Positions 7,706 through 15,476 of a stretch of 45,946 nt of DNA are shown here, piece after piece. Each line of letters opens with the position of its first letter. Within the stretch, counting starts at the first letter, position 1. The position numbers and the translations under genes were made by a program. Location: NCBI GenBank assembly GCA_019119815.1, contig DWWH01000045.1, forward strand, positions 1-45,946. The letters run 5' to 3'. This DNA is from Candidatus Eisenbergiella intestinipullorum (GTDB taxonomy: Bacteria > Bacillota > Clostridia > Lachnospirales > Lachnospiraceae). The notes beneath the pieces were generated by a model. It searched no databases. It was not told the origin of the DNA and saw only the letters and a list, made by a program, of their open reading frames with translations.

Positions 7706-9048
7706 TATTCCTGATCCGTATGGGGTTCCGCTTCTTTTTTAATCCGTTTCATATGCTCCCGGATCTTCGCCTCATAACCGTTTCCGCTGGGCCGGTAGAA
7801 TTCCTTCCCGGAAAGCTCATAGGGCAGATACTGCTGTCTTACATAATGATTCGGATAATCGTGGGCATATTTATAGTCCAGTCCATGCCCCAGCTTCGCG
7901 GCCCCCTTATAATGAGCGTCCTGCAGATGGGGCGGCACCGGCAGATTTCCCGTCTCCTGCACGCACTGAGCCGCCTCGCTGATGGCGACAACGGCTGCGT
8001 TGCTCTTGGGCGCGCAGGCCACGTAGGTGACGGCGTTTGCCAGGATGATCTGCGCCTCCGGCATGCCCACACGCTCCACGGCCAGCGAAGCGCTGACCGC
8101 CACCTGCAGAGCCTGCGGGTCCGCGTTTCCCACATCCTCCGACGCGCAGATCATGATCCGCCTCGCGATGAAGGTGACGCTTTCTCCCGCATAGAGCATT
8201 TTCGCCAGATAATAAACTGCGGCGTCCGGATCCGAGCCTCTCATGCTCTTGATGAACGCCGAAATGGTATCGTAATGGTTATCCCCCGTCTTATCGTACT
8301 TCACCACCCGCTTCTGAATGCACTCAGCCGCAACATCCAGCGTGATGTGAATCTTTCCGTCCCCGCTCCGGGGCGTGGTGAGGATCCCCAGCTCCACGGC
8401 ATTGAGCGCAAGACGCGCGTCCCCGCCTGCCATGTCCGCGAGGAAATCCGCGGCGTCTTTCTCCAGCACGGCTCCATAGGCGCCCATCCCCTTCTTCTCA
8501 TCGGTGACGGCCCGATGCAGAAGCTCCTTCACGTCCTCTCTGGAAAGCGGCTTCAGCTCAAAGATAATGGACCGGGAGAGCAGCGCTCCGTTCACCTCAA
8601 AATAGGGGTTTTCCGTGGTCGCCCCGATCAGGATCACGGTGCCATCCTCCACAAAGGGAAGCAGATAGTCCTGCTGTCCCTTATTGAAGCGGTGAATCTC
8701 ATCGATGAAAAGAATGGTTTTCTTCCCATACATGCCAAGCGACTCCTTCGCCTGGGCCACCACCTCTTCCATATCCTTTTTCCCCGCCACCGTGGCGTTG
8801 ATCTGCGTGAAGCGCGCGCTGGTGGTGTTGGCGATCACCCTGGCCAGCGTGGTCTTTCCCGTTCCGGGCGGGCCGTAGAAAATGACAGATCCCAGTTTGT
8901 CCGCCTTGATGGCGCGGTAGAGCAGCTTGTCCTTTCCGATGATGTGCTGCTGCCCCACCACCTCCTCCAGCGTCTCCGGCCGCAGTCTGGCCGCCAGCGG
9001 CGCTTCCTTTTCCTTTCTGTTCTCCGCCATATAGGTGAATAAATCCAT
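7705..9048 (-). CDS. rarA: Replication-associated recombination protein A (RarA/MgsA AAA+ ATPase)
   Basis: DNA-dependent AAA+ ATPase acting at stalled replication forks, related to clamp-loader subunits. The 447 residues show PLAARLRPETLEEVVGQQHI, Walker A GPPGTGKTT, Walker B LFIDEIHRF, sensor 1 GATTENPYFEV, and the C-terminal MgsA-type tetramerisation region ending in ...YLPYELSGKEFYRPS. The start at MDLFTYMAENRKE has GGAGG five bases upstream; a longer in-frame ORF lacks a signal. It lies just downstream of the CIS locus but is an ordinary housekeeping gene transcribed in the same direction. Confidence 0.95.
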   Translation of the reverse strand: MDLFTYMAENRKEKEAPLAARLRPETLEEVVGQQHIIGKDKLLYRAIKADKLGSVIFYGPPGTGKTTLARVIANTTSARFTQINATVAGKKDMEEVVAQAKESLGMYGKKTILFIDEIHRFNKGQQDYLLPFVEDGTVILIGATTENPYFEVNGALLSRSIIFELKPLSREDVKELLHRAVTDEKKGMGAYGAVLEKDAADFLADMAGGDARLALNAVELGILTTPRSGDGKIHITLDVAAECIQKRVVKYDKTGDNHYDTISAFIKSMRGSDPDAAVYYLAKMLYAGESVTFIARRIMICASEDVGNADPQALQVAVSASLAVERVGMPEAQIILANAVTYVACAPKSNAAVVAISEAAQCVQETGNLPVPPHLQDAHYKGAAKLGHGLDYKYAHDYPNHYVRQQYLPYELSGKEFYRPSGNGYEAKIREHMKRIKKEAEPHTDQE

Positions 9049-9173
9049 GAGGTCCTCCCTGATGAAGTCTTTCTTAGCTGTACAACGCAGTTCTGCGAAT
9101 AAAAAAGACGAAAAGCTCTTTCTTTTCCCGGCATAACGGGACGGACAGCGGCAGGATCGCCATATCGCTTTTT

Positions 9174-9473
9174 TCAATCAAACGATACCTTTCCTTTGGA
9201 GAGCTGAAACTGCTTCATCAAAACCTCTTCAAATTCTATCTGTCTCTCATCCTGATATCCCAGGGCATAGACCCGCTCGATCCCATCGTGGTTAAAAACA
9301 TACGTCTTTTCCGGAGAATGGTATCCCTGCGGATAGATACACCCCGCGTAGTCATAGATATCCGTATGGTTTTCCGGGCCATATTTCAAATATCCCAGGA
9401 TCATCATCTTCGTATTTCCCCCCTTCAGGAGCACGACGCTGCCGATGGGAAGGGGCCTGTTTTGATTTGTCAT
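9174..9473 (-). CDS. DUF4176 domain protein (second copy)
   Basis: A 99-residue cytoplasmic-looking protein. It begins with PIGSVVLLKGGNTKMMILGY and continues IYDYAGCIYPQGY and FNHDGIERVYALGYQDE, the recognisable DUF4176 pattern. Members of this family lie beside LXG/type VII toxins and other polymorphic toxins in Firmicutes, where they are thought to act as targeting chaperones or accessory proteins. Its ATG overlaps the stop of the upstream DUF4176 gene in an ATGA, so the two are translationally coupled. Last gene of the CIS operon. A role as immunity protein or chaperone for the VgrG C-terminal extension is inference. Confidence 0.85.
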   Translation of the reverse strand: MTNQNRPLPIGSVVLLKGGNTKMMILGYLKYGPENHTDIYDYAGCIYPQGYHSPEKTYVFNHDGIERVYALGYQDERQIEFEEVLMKQFQLSKGKVSFD

Positions 9474-9760
9474 TTCCCGTCCTCCTTTTCCTGGGCTTCC
9501 GGCTGAAAGCTTTCCAGCTTCTTTACATATTCCAGTTCTTCTTCATCCTGGTATCCCATAGCCAGGATTTTTTCGATGTCCGCGGAGCCAAAAAAAGAAG
9601 CCTGTATATTCGACGAAAATCCGATCGGATGCGGGAAGCCGGAATAGTCAAAATAATAACCCGGCTTCGCAGGATCTTCCGGGAAATATCCGGCGATCAT
9701 GAATGGGACACTGGCTCCCTTGAGCCGCACCACCGTCCCGATTGGCAGTAATCTGAGCAT
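9470..9760 (-). CDS. DUF4176 domain protein (first copy)
   Basis: A 96-residue protein with PIGTVVRLKGASVPFMIAGY at its N-terminus, then YYFDYSGFPHPIGFSS and IEKILAMGYQDEEEL, matching DUF4176. It is a diverged paralogue of the following gene. GGAGG eight bases upstream supports the start. It sits 87 bases downstream of the third VgrG-like gene, the position expected of a cognate chaperone or immunity gene. No signal peptide or membrane segment is visible. Confidence 0.85.
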   Translation of the reverse strand: MLRLLPIGTVVRLKGASVPFMIAGYFPEDPAKPGYYFDYSGFPHPIGFSSNIQASFFGSADIEKILAMGYQDEEELEYVKKLESFQPEAQEKEDGK

Positions 9761-9847
9761 TTTCCTGTCCTCCTTGTCTTTTCAAAAGAGCCTTCCTTCA
9801 GACCCATTATACGTCAGCATTCCTCAGGCGTCAAAGTCAAAAGGCTT

Positions 9848-12109
9848 CTATGGCAGCCATTTGCTGATATCCACCTCAAACTCCAGAGAACCTCCGAAGA
9901 TAAAGCAGACGCCGAGCTTGACCTTGAATTTTCCGTCTATAAAGCCCGCCTGTCCCTCCAGGCCGAAACCGATTCTGCCTGTCAGCTTCGCATCGGCCCT
10001 CGCGCCCGCAAAGGTGACTCCGCCGGACAGACTTCCTTCCAGCTTATAGAATCCGGCTTCGCCTGCCACGCCAAGCTGAAGCTGCCCCTTTTCATTGAAA
10101 CCGGCTACCGCGTCCGCTTTGGCCTCAGCCTTCAGGACCGCTACAGACCCTCCCGCATGGACATTGTAATCTTCGCTTCCAATGCCCCCTTCTCCCTGCA
10201 ATTCATACATGGAAAAGCTGGCTCCCGCCTGCGCCCCGAATCCGGGTTTTTTGTTCTTTTCCGTCAGGCCCGCATAAGCGTTCGCATACGCCTTCCATGC
10301 GCCCGGCGTAGAAGTGTAGGAGCCGTACAACAGGCCGGACCTTTTGCTGTCCCCATCTGATTTGCTCTCGTCAAAAACGCTGCCGGAAGCCGATATTTCG
10401 CCGATCGACGTATTATAACGGTATTTGTCTATCTTACTCTTATTTTCCGGATCATTATCGTACAGAGTCCATTTATAATCGTCTTCCGTGCCCTCCTTGT
10501 CCAGCCAGTTCGCAGGCGTTTTGTTTTCATGCTTAAATTTGTTCTTTTCAAAAAAGTTCCATTCCCACTGCGGCTTTTCTTCCTGCTGCTGTCCGGAGGA
10601 ACCGCTCGTCCCGCCTCCTGAGGCCTGCCCTCCGGAACCGGCGGGCTGATTGTACGCATCCATCAGGGCACTGTCTCCCGCCGTAACCTCCTGCCGTATC
10701 GCTTCAGCCTGTACGGACATATCTCCGCTTTCCGCTTTCAGCTTTGCCTTATCCGCGACCAGGATGAAATCGGACTCCAGAGCCATGGAAGAGCTTCCCG
10801 TCTGAAAAAGCTGATCGCCTTTGGAACCGAACAGTATCTTGGGCGTATTTTCCTCGCCTGAACCGATGGTTATGGAGGAACCGGCGGAAAATGAAATATC
10901 GGTTCCGGTGATAGACACATTTCCGTCCGTGCCCATTATCATCCGCACAGCTCCTCCGGTGTCGGACTGAAAGCTGTAGGAAGCGGGATTCAGCTGCATG
11001 GCCGCTCCGTCCGGAGAAGAAAACCGCTTGTTATCAGGGTTTCTTCCCGCTCCGTCGCCGGGATTGAGGGCATGGACGGCAACCGCGTTCCAGTCATTGC
11101 GGTCAGGAAAATAAACATGCGCCCTGCTCCCCACTTCCGGCATACAGTAAAAGCTGCTGCTCTCAATGCCATAGGTAAAGAAAAGAGAGGGTTCTTCGGA
11201 AGGATACGGCTGATTGACGTCAAATTCCACCTGCACCACATTGTCTTTCCGGCTGGTCACCGTCACCGGCAGACTGATCCCCAGTATTTCATAGTTGAAT
11301 TCCTGCCGGATCACGAGTCCGTCCCTGCGCCTGAGAGTATATTCCTGAAGGATCTCTCCTTTTTGTGAAAAAATACGGATCCCCGCCACCGTACAGGCGA
11401 TCCCGTTAAAGATCAGGTTTTCCCCCATGCGCAGAATGAGCGGGCTTCTGATACGCCATGCCGTATGTTCCTGTTTCATACCCTTTCCGAGACGGTAAAA
11501 GGCATCCATATCCTGGAGGATCTCGAAATCCTTGTCCCACAGCGCCTTACCGTTGTCAATATCCGGAAGGCCAAAATAGATACGGTTCAGACGGGAAGAG
11601 GTGTCCGGGATCAAAAATGCGGAAAAATGACTTGCGAGACGTTTTAAAAATTCCCAGTCCGTCTCCTCGTACTGCAAAAAAGCGCCGGGGCATGGCGTTT
11701 CGCCTGAAGCCTTATCCTGTATCTGCGATCCCGGATAGAGGGCCGATACCTTTCCTATCACGTCGAGATACCGGTCTTTCTGACGGTAAAAAACACGGGA
11801 CCGCCGGGTAACGTCCATTTCAAAGGAGGCGGACACATAGGTGAGGGACAATTCCCATTTCCCATGCTCCTTCCCTGTTTTGACAGAATAGAGATATCCA
11901 AAGAAAAGGATGGTCCCCTCCCGGTAAATCTCCACCTGGGAATCCATGGAGGTATAAGCTACCGCCCTTTCCCGCGCATCTTCCTCCAGAAGGCAGTCCA
12001 TTTTCAAAAAAGCATGGCTGTTCAATGCTTCCGTCAGTTCCAGGCTCCGGATCCTCAGGATTCCCTCGATGTCAGTCTGGATCAGCAGTTGGCAAAATGG
12101 TATTCTCAT
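9848..12109 (-). CDS. VgrG-like spike protein with Gly/Ala-rich C-terminal extension (putative effector)
   Basis: A 753-residue trimeric spike candidate. Residues 1-280 are gp27-like with the family motif YEETDWEFLKR at about 147-157. Residues about 285-350 are a gp5-type OB fold (FYCMPEVGSRAHVYFP), and about 375-475 a repetitive beta-helix. A Gly/Ser-rich linker (about 485-510) leads to a unique domain (about 510-600) and a terminal region (600-753) rich in Gly, Ala and alternating small/hydrophobic residues (AYANAYAGL, GFGAQAGASF, KFKVKLGVCFIFGG). That terminal region resembles tails of Firmicutes polymorphic toxins. The start at MRIPFCQLLIQT has AGGAGAG upstream; a longer frame overlapping the PAAR-like gene is rejected. 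It follows the DUF4280 gene and precedes two DUF4176 genes, so it is probably the effector-loaded spike. The toxic activity is unknown. Confidence 0.85.
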   Translation of the reverse strand: MRIPFCQLLIQTDIEGILRIRSLELTEALNSHAFLKMDCLLEEDARERAVAYTSMDSQVEIYREGTILFFGYLYSVKTGKEHGKWELSLTYVSASFEMDVTRRSRVFYRQKDRYLDVIGKVSALYPGSQIQDKASGETPCPGAFLQYEETDWEFLKRLASHFSAFLIPDTSSRLNRIYFGLPDIDNGKALWDKDFEILQDMDAFYRLGKGMKQEHTAWRIRSPLILRMGENLIFNGIACTVAGIRIFSQKGEILQEYTLRRRDGLVIRQEFNYEILGISLPVTVTSRKDNVVQVEFDVNQPYPSEEPSLFFTYGIESSSFYCMPEVGSRAHVYFPDRNDWNAVAVHALNPGDGAGRNPDNKRFSSPDGAAMQLNPASYSFQSDTGGAVRMIMGTDGNVSITGTDISFSAGSSITIGSGEENTPKILFGSKGDQLFQTGSSSMALESDFILVADKAKLKAESGDMSVQAEAIRQEVTAGDSALMDAYNQPAGSGGQASGGGTSGSSGQQQEEKPQWEWNFFEKNKFKHENKTPANWLDKEGTEDDYKWTLYDNDPENKSKIDKYRYNTSIGEISASGSVFDESKSDGDSKRSGLLYGSYTSTPGAWKAYANAYAGLTEKNKKPGFGAQAGASFSMYELQGEGGIGSEDYNVHAGGSVAVLKAEAKADAVAGFNEKGQLQLGVAGEAGFYKLEGSLSGGVTFAGARADAKLTGRIGFGLEGQAGFIDGKFKVKLGVCFIFGGSLEFEVDISKWLP

Positions 12110-12132
12110 AGGTCTCTCCTGTATGCCGGGCA

Positions 12133-12573
12133 TCAATCCTGTCCCGCATCCGTGATCTTGATAATGCCGCCGTATGCACAGGTCAGGGTGCACCGGCCCA
12201 GCAGCGCCTTTTCATCGTCAATATCCGTGTATTCATGCGCGTCTTCCCATTCCACAGACGTTATTTTCGGCATGCAGGTTCCCGCGCAGCCCAGGGCCGG
12301 GACCGGCATGCAGAAAACGCTGTTGATGCTGGGGGCCGCCAGGGAGATGCCTCTGGATGCCATCTTCATGGCTGTATCCGGATTGGAAGCGCTCCTGCAG
12401 CCGCCAAAGGGGATCACGTTCTGCACTTCAACGCAGTCTTTCGCATGAAGCTGCGCCTTTCCGCGGATAAAAATGCCATGGTCAGAGGGAAGAACCAGTT
12501 TGCTCTTCCTCAATCCCATAGAGCATTCCGTCTCCGCGCCAAATACGATATACTGATCTTCCAGTGCAGCCAT
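12133..12573 (-). CDS. DUF4280 PAAR-like spike-tip protein
   Basis: PAAR-like proteins cap the VgrG spike and sharpen it. The 146 residues match the DUF4280 pattern: an early GAETECSMG, a central GGCRSASNP, CMPVPALGC and a late LLGRCTLTCAYGGIIKI. There are eight cysteines, consistent with metal or disulfide stabilisation of a small conical fold. The ATG follows directly on the TAA of the upstream gene, so translation is coupled. It lies between two spike genes and is the only tip protein seen, so it may serve all three spikes or only the downstream effector VgrG. Confidence 0.82.
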   Translation of the reverse strand: MAALEDQYIVFGAETECSMGLRKSKLVLPSDHGIFIRGKAQLHAKDCVEVQNVIPFGGCRSASNPDTAMKMASRGISLAAPSINSVFCMPVPALGCAGTCMPKITSVEWEDAHEYTDIDDEKALLGRCTLTCAYGGIIKITDAGQD

Positions 12574-13101
12574 TTACTCCACCTCCACTTCTTCAAATAC
12601 CACGCCCCCGATCTCCCTGCGAAGCAGGCTCTCCGCCACATCCAGGCTCACCAGAGGGCGCCGGGTCATGCTGTTATCCAGATAAAACACGTGACAGGCC
12701 GCCGCCCGGCGGGAATCCAGGACCACTCTTTTTTCCCTGCCGTCCGGCCAGCGTTCCACATGGGAGGACAGGACATCCCGCATCGGGATCAGGGGAATGT
12801 AAAAATTATGCGAAAGCTTATTTTCCCTGTCTATGAGATAGATCCGTTTAAAAACAATCTCCTTCTCATACGCGGCAAATACCTGCCTCACTTTTGCGGA
12901 AACCATAGTCACCGGGCTCTGATACATGTCAAGCACCGTCTCTCCGCCCCCTTTCTGCAGATACAGAAAAGCGGCCTCGTTCAAACGGTCCCGTTCTTCC
13001 GGCCGGAATACCCGCCTGGGACCGTGGATAATATCAAAGCCCTCCAGCCGTATGGTATCCCTCACATTCCGATCCTGTCCCATAAAGAAATATCGCCGCA
13101 T
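12574..13101 (-). CDS. Unknown 175-residue protein between spike genes, weakly Imm11-like
   Basis: Not firmly recognised. It begins MRRYFFMGQDRNVRDTIR, is rich in aromatic and charged residues, and has no membrane segment or signal peptide. The overall pattern (N-terminal YFF, central MVSAKVRQVF, then a Y/D/R-rich half) weakly recalls Imm11/DUF1629 proteins, but I would not rely on it. GGAGAGGAG lies upstream of the chosen ATG, which makes the gene overlap the end of the pentapeptide-repeat gene by 68 bases. A shorter start at 13083 lacks a ribosome binding site. Position suggests an adaptor or chaperone for loading a spike. Confidence 0.6.
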   Translation of the reverse strand: MRRYFFMGQDRNVRDTIRLEGFDIIHGPRRVFRPEERDRLNEAAFLYLQKGGGETVLDMYQSPVTMVSAKVRQVFAAYEKEIVFKRIYLIDRENKLSHNFYIPLIPMRDVLSSHVERWPDGREKRVVLDSRRAAACHVFYLDNSMTRRPLVSLDVAESLLRREIGGVVFEEVEVE

Positions 13102-14059
13102 CGTACTGCTCCTCTCCTTCCAGTATGCCGTCCGGCCTCCTGCCGCCTTCCACGGCAAAGACCGGACGGCAGAGCGTATGGCAAAACCGCGTCTGACCCC
13201 AATCCGTTTCCATAAAAAGGCAGTTTTCAAACCGGGCCATGGTCAGGTCGGCTTCCCGGAAGCTGCAGCTTTCAAAACGGCAGTTCAGAAAACGCGCTCC
13301 CCACAGGGAAGAACCCGCAAAGGACACCGCCTGAAAGCTGCAATCCAAAAAGGTGATGAATTCCATCCGCCTTTCCGTAAGCTCCAGCCTTTGATAGCTG
13401 CCCGACCGGAGAAACTGATCCTGCATAAGACAGGGATAAGAATAGGACTGCTTCAGGAGGAGCTGCAGCTTTCCATCCCGGTCAGGCGCCTCATCGTAAC
13501 AGAAAATGGGCTCTCCCCGCCCCCCGTATTCTCCCCAGAGGATGAGCCTGGGGCGATCGCCGGACAAAAGCTGCATGAGCTCCTTCCGGTTTTCCTCCTT
13601 CTGAAGGAGGAACCTGAGAAGAAACGCCATCAGATGAAACCATTCCACGGCCCTGGACGCGATCAGATTCTGTACGTCCCAAAAGCCGATCCTGCCCTGA
13701 AACCGGGGCAGCTCCCGCATGAGGGCGGCCTGTTCTTCTTTCAGGCATTCAAAAAAATCATCCAGGATGATCTCGTCCTCCAGAGGATCCGGATCAGGCG
13801 CGCCGTCCTCTCCCACAGTCTGGACAAGAACCACATATCTTCCCTGCAGCATATCCACTCTCAGAAGGGAACAGTACAGACATCTGCAGTCCTTTCCCTC
13901 CTCCTGCCGCTTCCGTGCCAGCCTGCCAAAAGCGGCGCGCAGTCTCTCTGCCAGCTCCTGCTTCCGGTCAAACATCCGCTTTGCGAATTGCGCCCTGCGG
14001 TTATCCAGTTTTTCTTTCCCTGCAGCAAGGAACTCCCGCAGCGCGTCTTCCCGTTTCAT
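13034..14059 (-). CDS. Pentapeptide-repeat-containing protein of the CIS locus
   Basis: 341 residues. The N-terminal half is helical and charged, with a small Cys pair (CRCLYC near 58-63). The middle is of unknown fold. Residues about 234-295 are a short pentapeptide-repeat run with the A(D/N)LXX-type period (FLDCSFQAVSFAGSSLWGA and following), expected to form a right-handed beta-helix. Such a helix could dock on the VgrG beta-helix tip or mimic a target. The start has GGGAGAAACGCAGGAA upstream. It lies 16 bases after the second VgrG gene and its end overlaps the next gene. An adaptor or cargo role is inferred from position. Confidence 0.7.
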   Translation of the reverse strand: MKREDALREFLAAGKEKLDNRRAQFAKRMFDRKQELAERLRAAFGRLARKRQEEGKDCRCLYCSLLRVDMLQGRYVVLVQTVGEDGAPDPDPLEDEIILDDFFECLKEEQAALMRELPRFQGRIGFWDVQNLIASRAVEWFHLMAFLLRFLLQKEENRKELMQLLSGDRPRLILWGEYGGRGEPIFCYDEAPDRDGKLQLLLKQSYSYPCLMQDQFLRSGSYQRLELTERRMEFITFLDCSFQAVSFAGSSLWGARFLNCRFESCSFREADLTMARFENCLFMETDWGQTRFCHTLCRPVFAVEGGRRPDGILEGEEQYDAAIFLYGTGSECEGYHTAGGL

Positions 14060-14075
14060 TTCCTGCGTTTCTCCC

Positions 14076-15461
14076 TCAGTTTATCAGCACCTCCGCTCCC
14101 GTGAGCTTCAGGTCTCCCTTTAACTCGGCTCCCGTGCCTGCCTCGTTAGCGGCCTTTACTTCCGCTGCTCCTTTGACGGTGATGGTTCTGGCGTTCAGAT
14201 TGATCTTTCCTTCCGCTTTTACCAGGATCTCATTATCCCCCCATATCGTCACACAGCCGCTGTTATCCACGATAATGCCGGAAGAACCCGCATACACCGT
14301 CACCCCTGAAGGACCGAGGGACATTTTCTGTCCGGCACAGTTACTCAGATATTTTACCGACGGGTCAGACATGGAATCCCCGCCGCCGGAAGCGGACGCC
14401 TCGTAAACGCTCGCGGAATTGATCACCAGGGCATCCTGCGCATATTTATCAGGGAATTCCACCCGCACCCGGTCTCCGGGTTCCGGCATATAGTACCAGC
14501 CGCTCCCGTCCGGGGACGCGGACATTGTCGCATAAGGGAACCAGTAGACGTCCGGACCGCCGTATGGGTCGTCAATATCCATGTGGATCCTTACCAGATT
14601 TCCCCTGACTTCCAGAATCCTGCCTTCCAGAGCGATTCCCACCAGCGAGACAGGATAGACAGGATAAGAGGCGATCCCTTCAGGGGAACGCAGGATATAG
14701 CGGCATTCCAGCCTTCCCCTTTTCAATTCCCAGGTAAGCGAGTGGACGGCCAGGGGATGCCCTTCCAGCTCCAGGCCGGAAAAAATATCCTGACAGCTTC
14801 CGGAGAGCAGGAAATAATCCATAAAGTCTGTTTCCGCCGCCCCCAGGGCCGCGAACCTCCGCACCTGCGCTTCGTCTTTTCCCAGGGCCTCCAGCTCATA
14901 CTCCCATTGTCCTTCCAGTTTGGGGACCCCGGCATATATCCGGATTCCCTCCCGGCTTATCAGCGCGCCCAGGGGAGCGTATATCTCGGAAAAAACTCTT
15001 TTTAAGAATTCCCAGTCCGTCTCCCGATATTGAACCAATAACCGGCCGATCACCCGGTCAGGGACATTAAGCCTGTAATCCGCTCCCGGATAATCCTGCA
15101 GGATCACATCCAGCAGGGCGCTGTAGGTCATGGAAGTATCCTGAAAGGAACGGGATTTCTTCCGAATATCCATCTGGCAGGTGGCGGTGCGGAAGGTAAG
15201 ACGCGCCAGCCGTACCTCATCCCTGCGGAAAAACTCCACCTGGCACAGCAGGCCCGCGAAAAGGATCCTGTCTCCGCTTTGGAGGCTCGCGCTCTGGCGG
15301 CTTGCCATACCGTAAAGAAGAGTATTTTCTTCTTCCTCCCCTACCTGAGCGGTGACCTTCATCACGCCATGCCCGCCGGGCTCGTCATGGACCCATATCT
15401 CCCGGATGGGCCCCAGGCTGACTCCGGTTATGGAAAGCTGATCCAATGTGTAAAACTCCAT
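14076..15461 (-). CDS. VgrG-like spike protein 2
   Basis: 461 residues. The gp27-like part carries the motif YRETDWEFLKR near residue 150. A gp5-type OB fold follows (WYYMPEPGDRVRVEFP near 345), then a short beta-helix ending in repeating valine/alanine-rich turns (GVTVYAGSSGIIVDNSG; VTIWGDNEILVKAEG). It has no C-terminal extension, so it is a structural spike or carries non-covalent cargo. GAGGAGG precedes the ATG, 15 bases after the first VgrG gene. It differs in sequence from the other two spikes, which argues for functional specialisation rather than recent duplication. Confidence 0.85.
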   Translation of the reverse strand: MEFYTLDQLSITGVSLGPIREIWVHDEPGGHGVMKVTAQVGEEEENTLLYGMASRQSASLQSGDRILFAGLLCQVEFFRRDEVRLARLTFRTATCQMDIRKKSRSFQDTSMTYSALLDVILQDYPGADYRLNVPDRVIGRLLVQYRETDWEFLKRVFSEIYAPLGALISREGIRIYAGVPKLEGQWEYELEALGKDEAQVRRFAALGAAETDFMDYFLLSGSCQDIFSGLELEGHPLAVHSLTWELKRGRLECRYILRSPEGIASYPVYPVSLVGIALEGRILEVRGNLVRIHMDIDDPYGGPDVYWFPYATMSASPDGSGWYYMPEPGDRVRVEFPDKYAQDALVINSASVYEASASGGGDSMSDPSVKYLSNCAGQKMSLGPSGVTVYAGSSGIIVDNSGCVTIWGDNEILVKAEGKINLNARTITVKGAAEVKAANEAGTGAELKGDLKLTGAEVLIN

Positions 15462-15476
15462 CCTTCTTCCTCCTCG

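Noticed and set aside
7720..9042. Long plus-strand open frame opposite rarA
   Set aside because: Antisense shadow: rarA motifs are intact on the minus strand, and the plus frame is His/Arg/Gly-rich with no domain.
9174..9760. Type VII secretion locus (from the DUF4176 pair)
   Set aside because: No EssC/FtsK-like ATPase, WXG100 or LXG gene is present.
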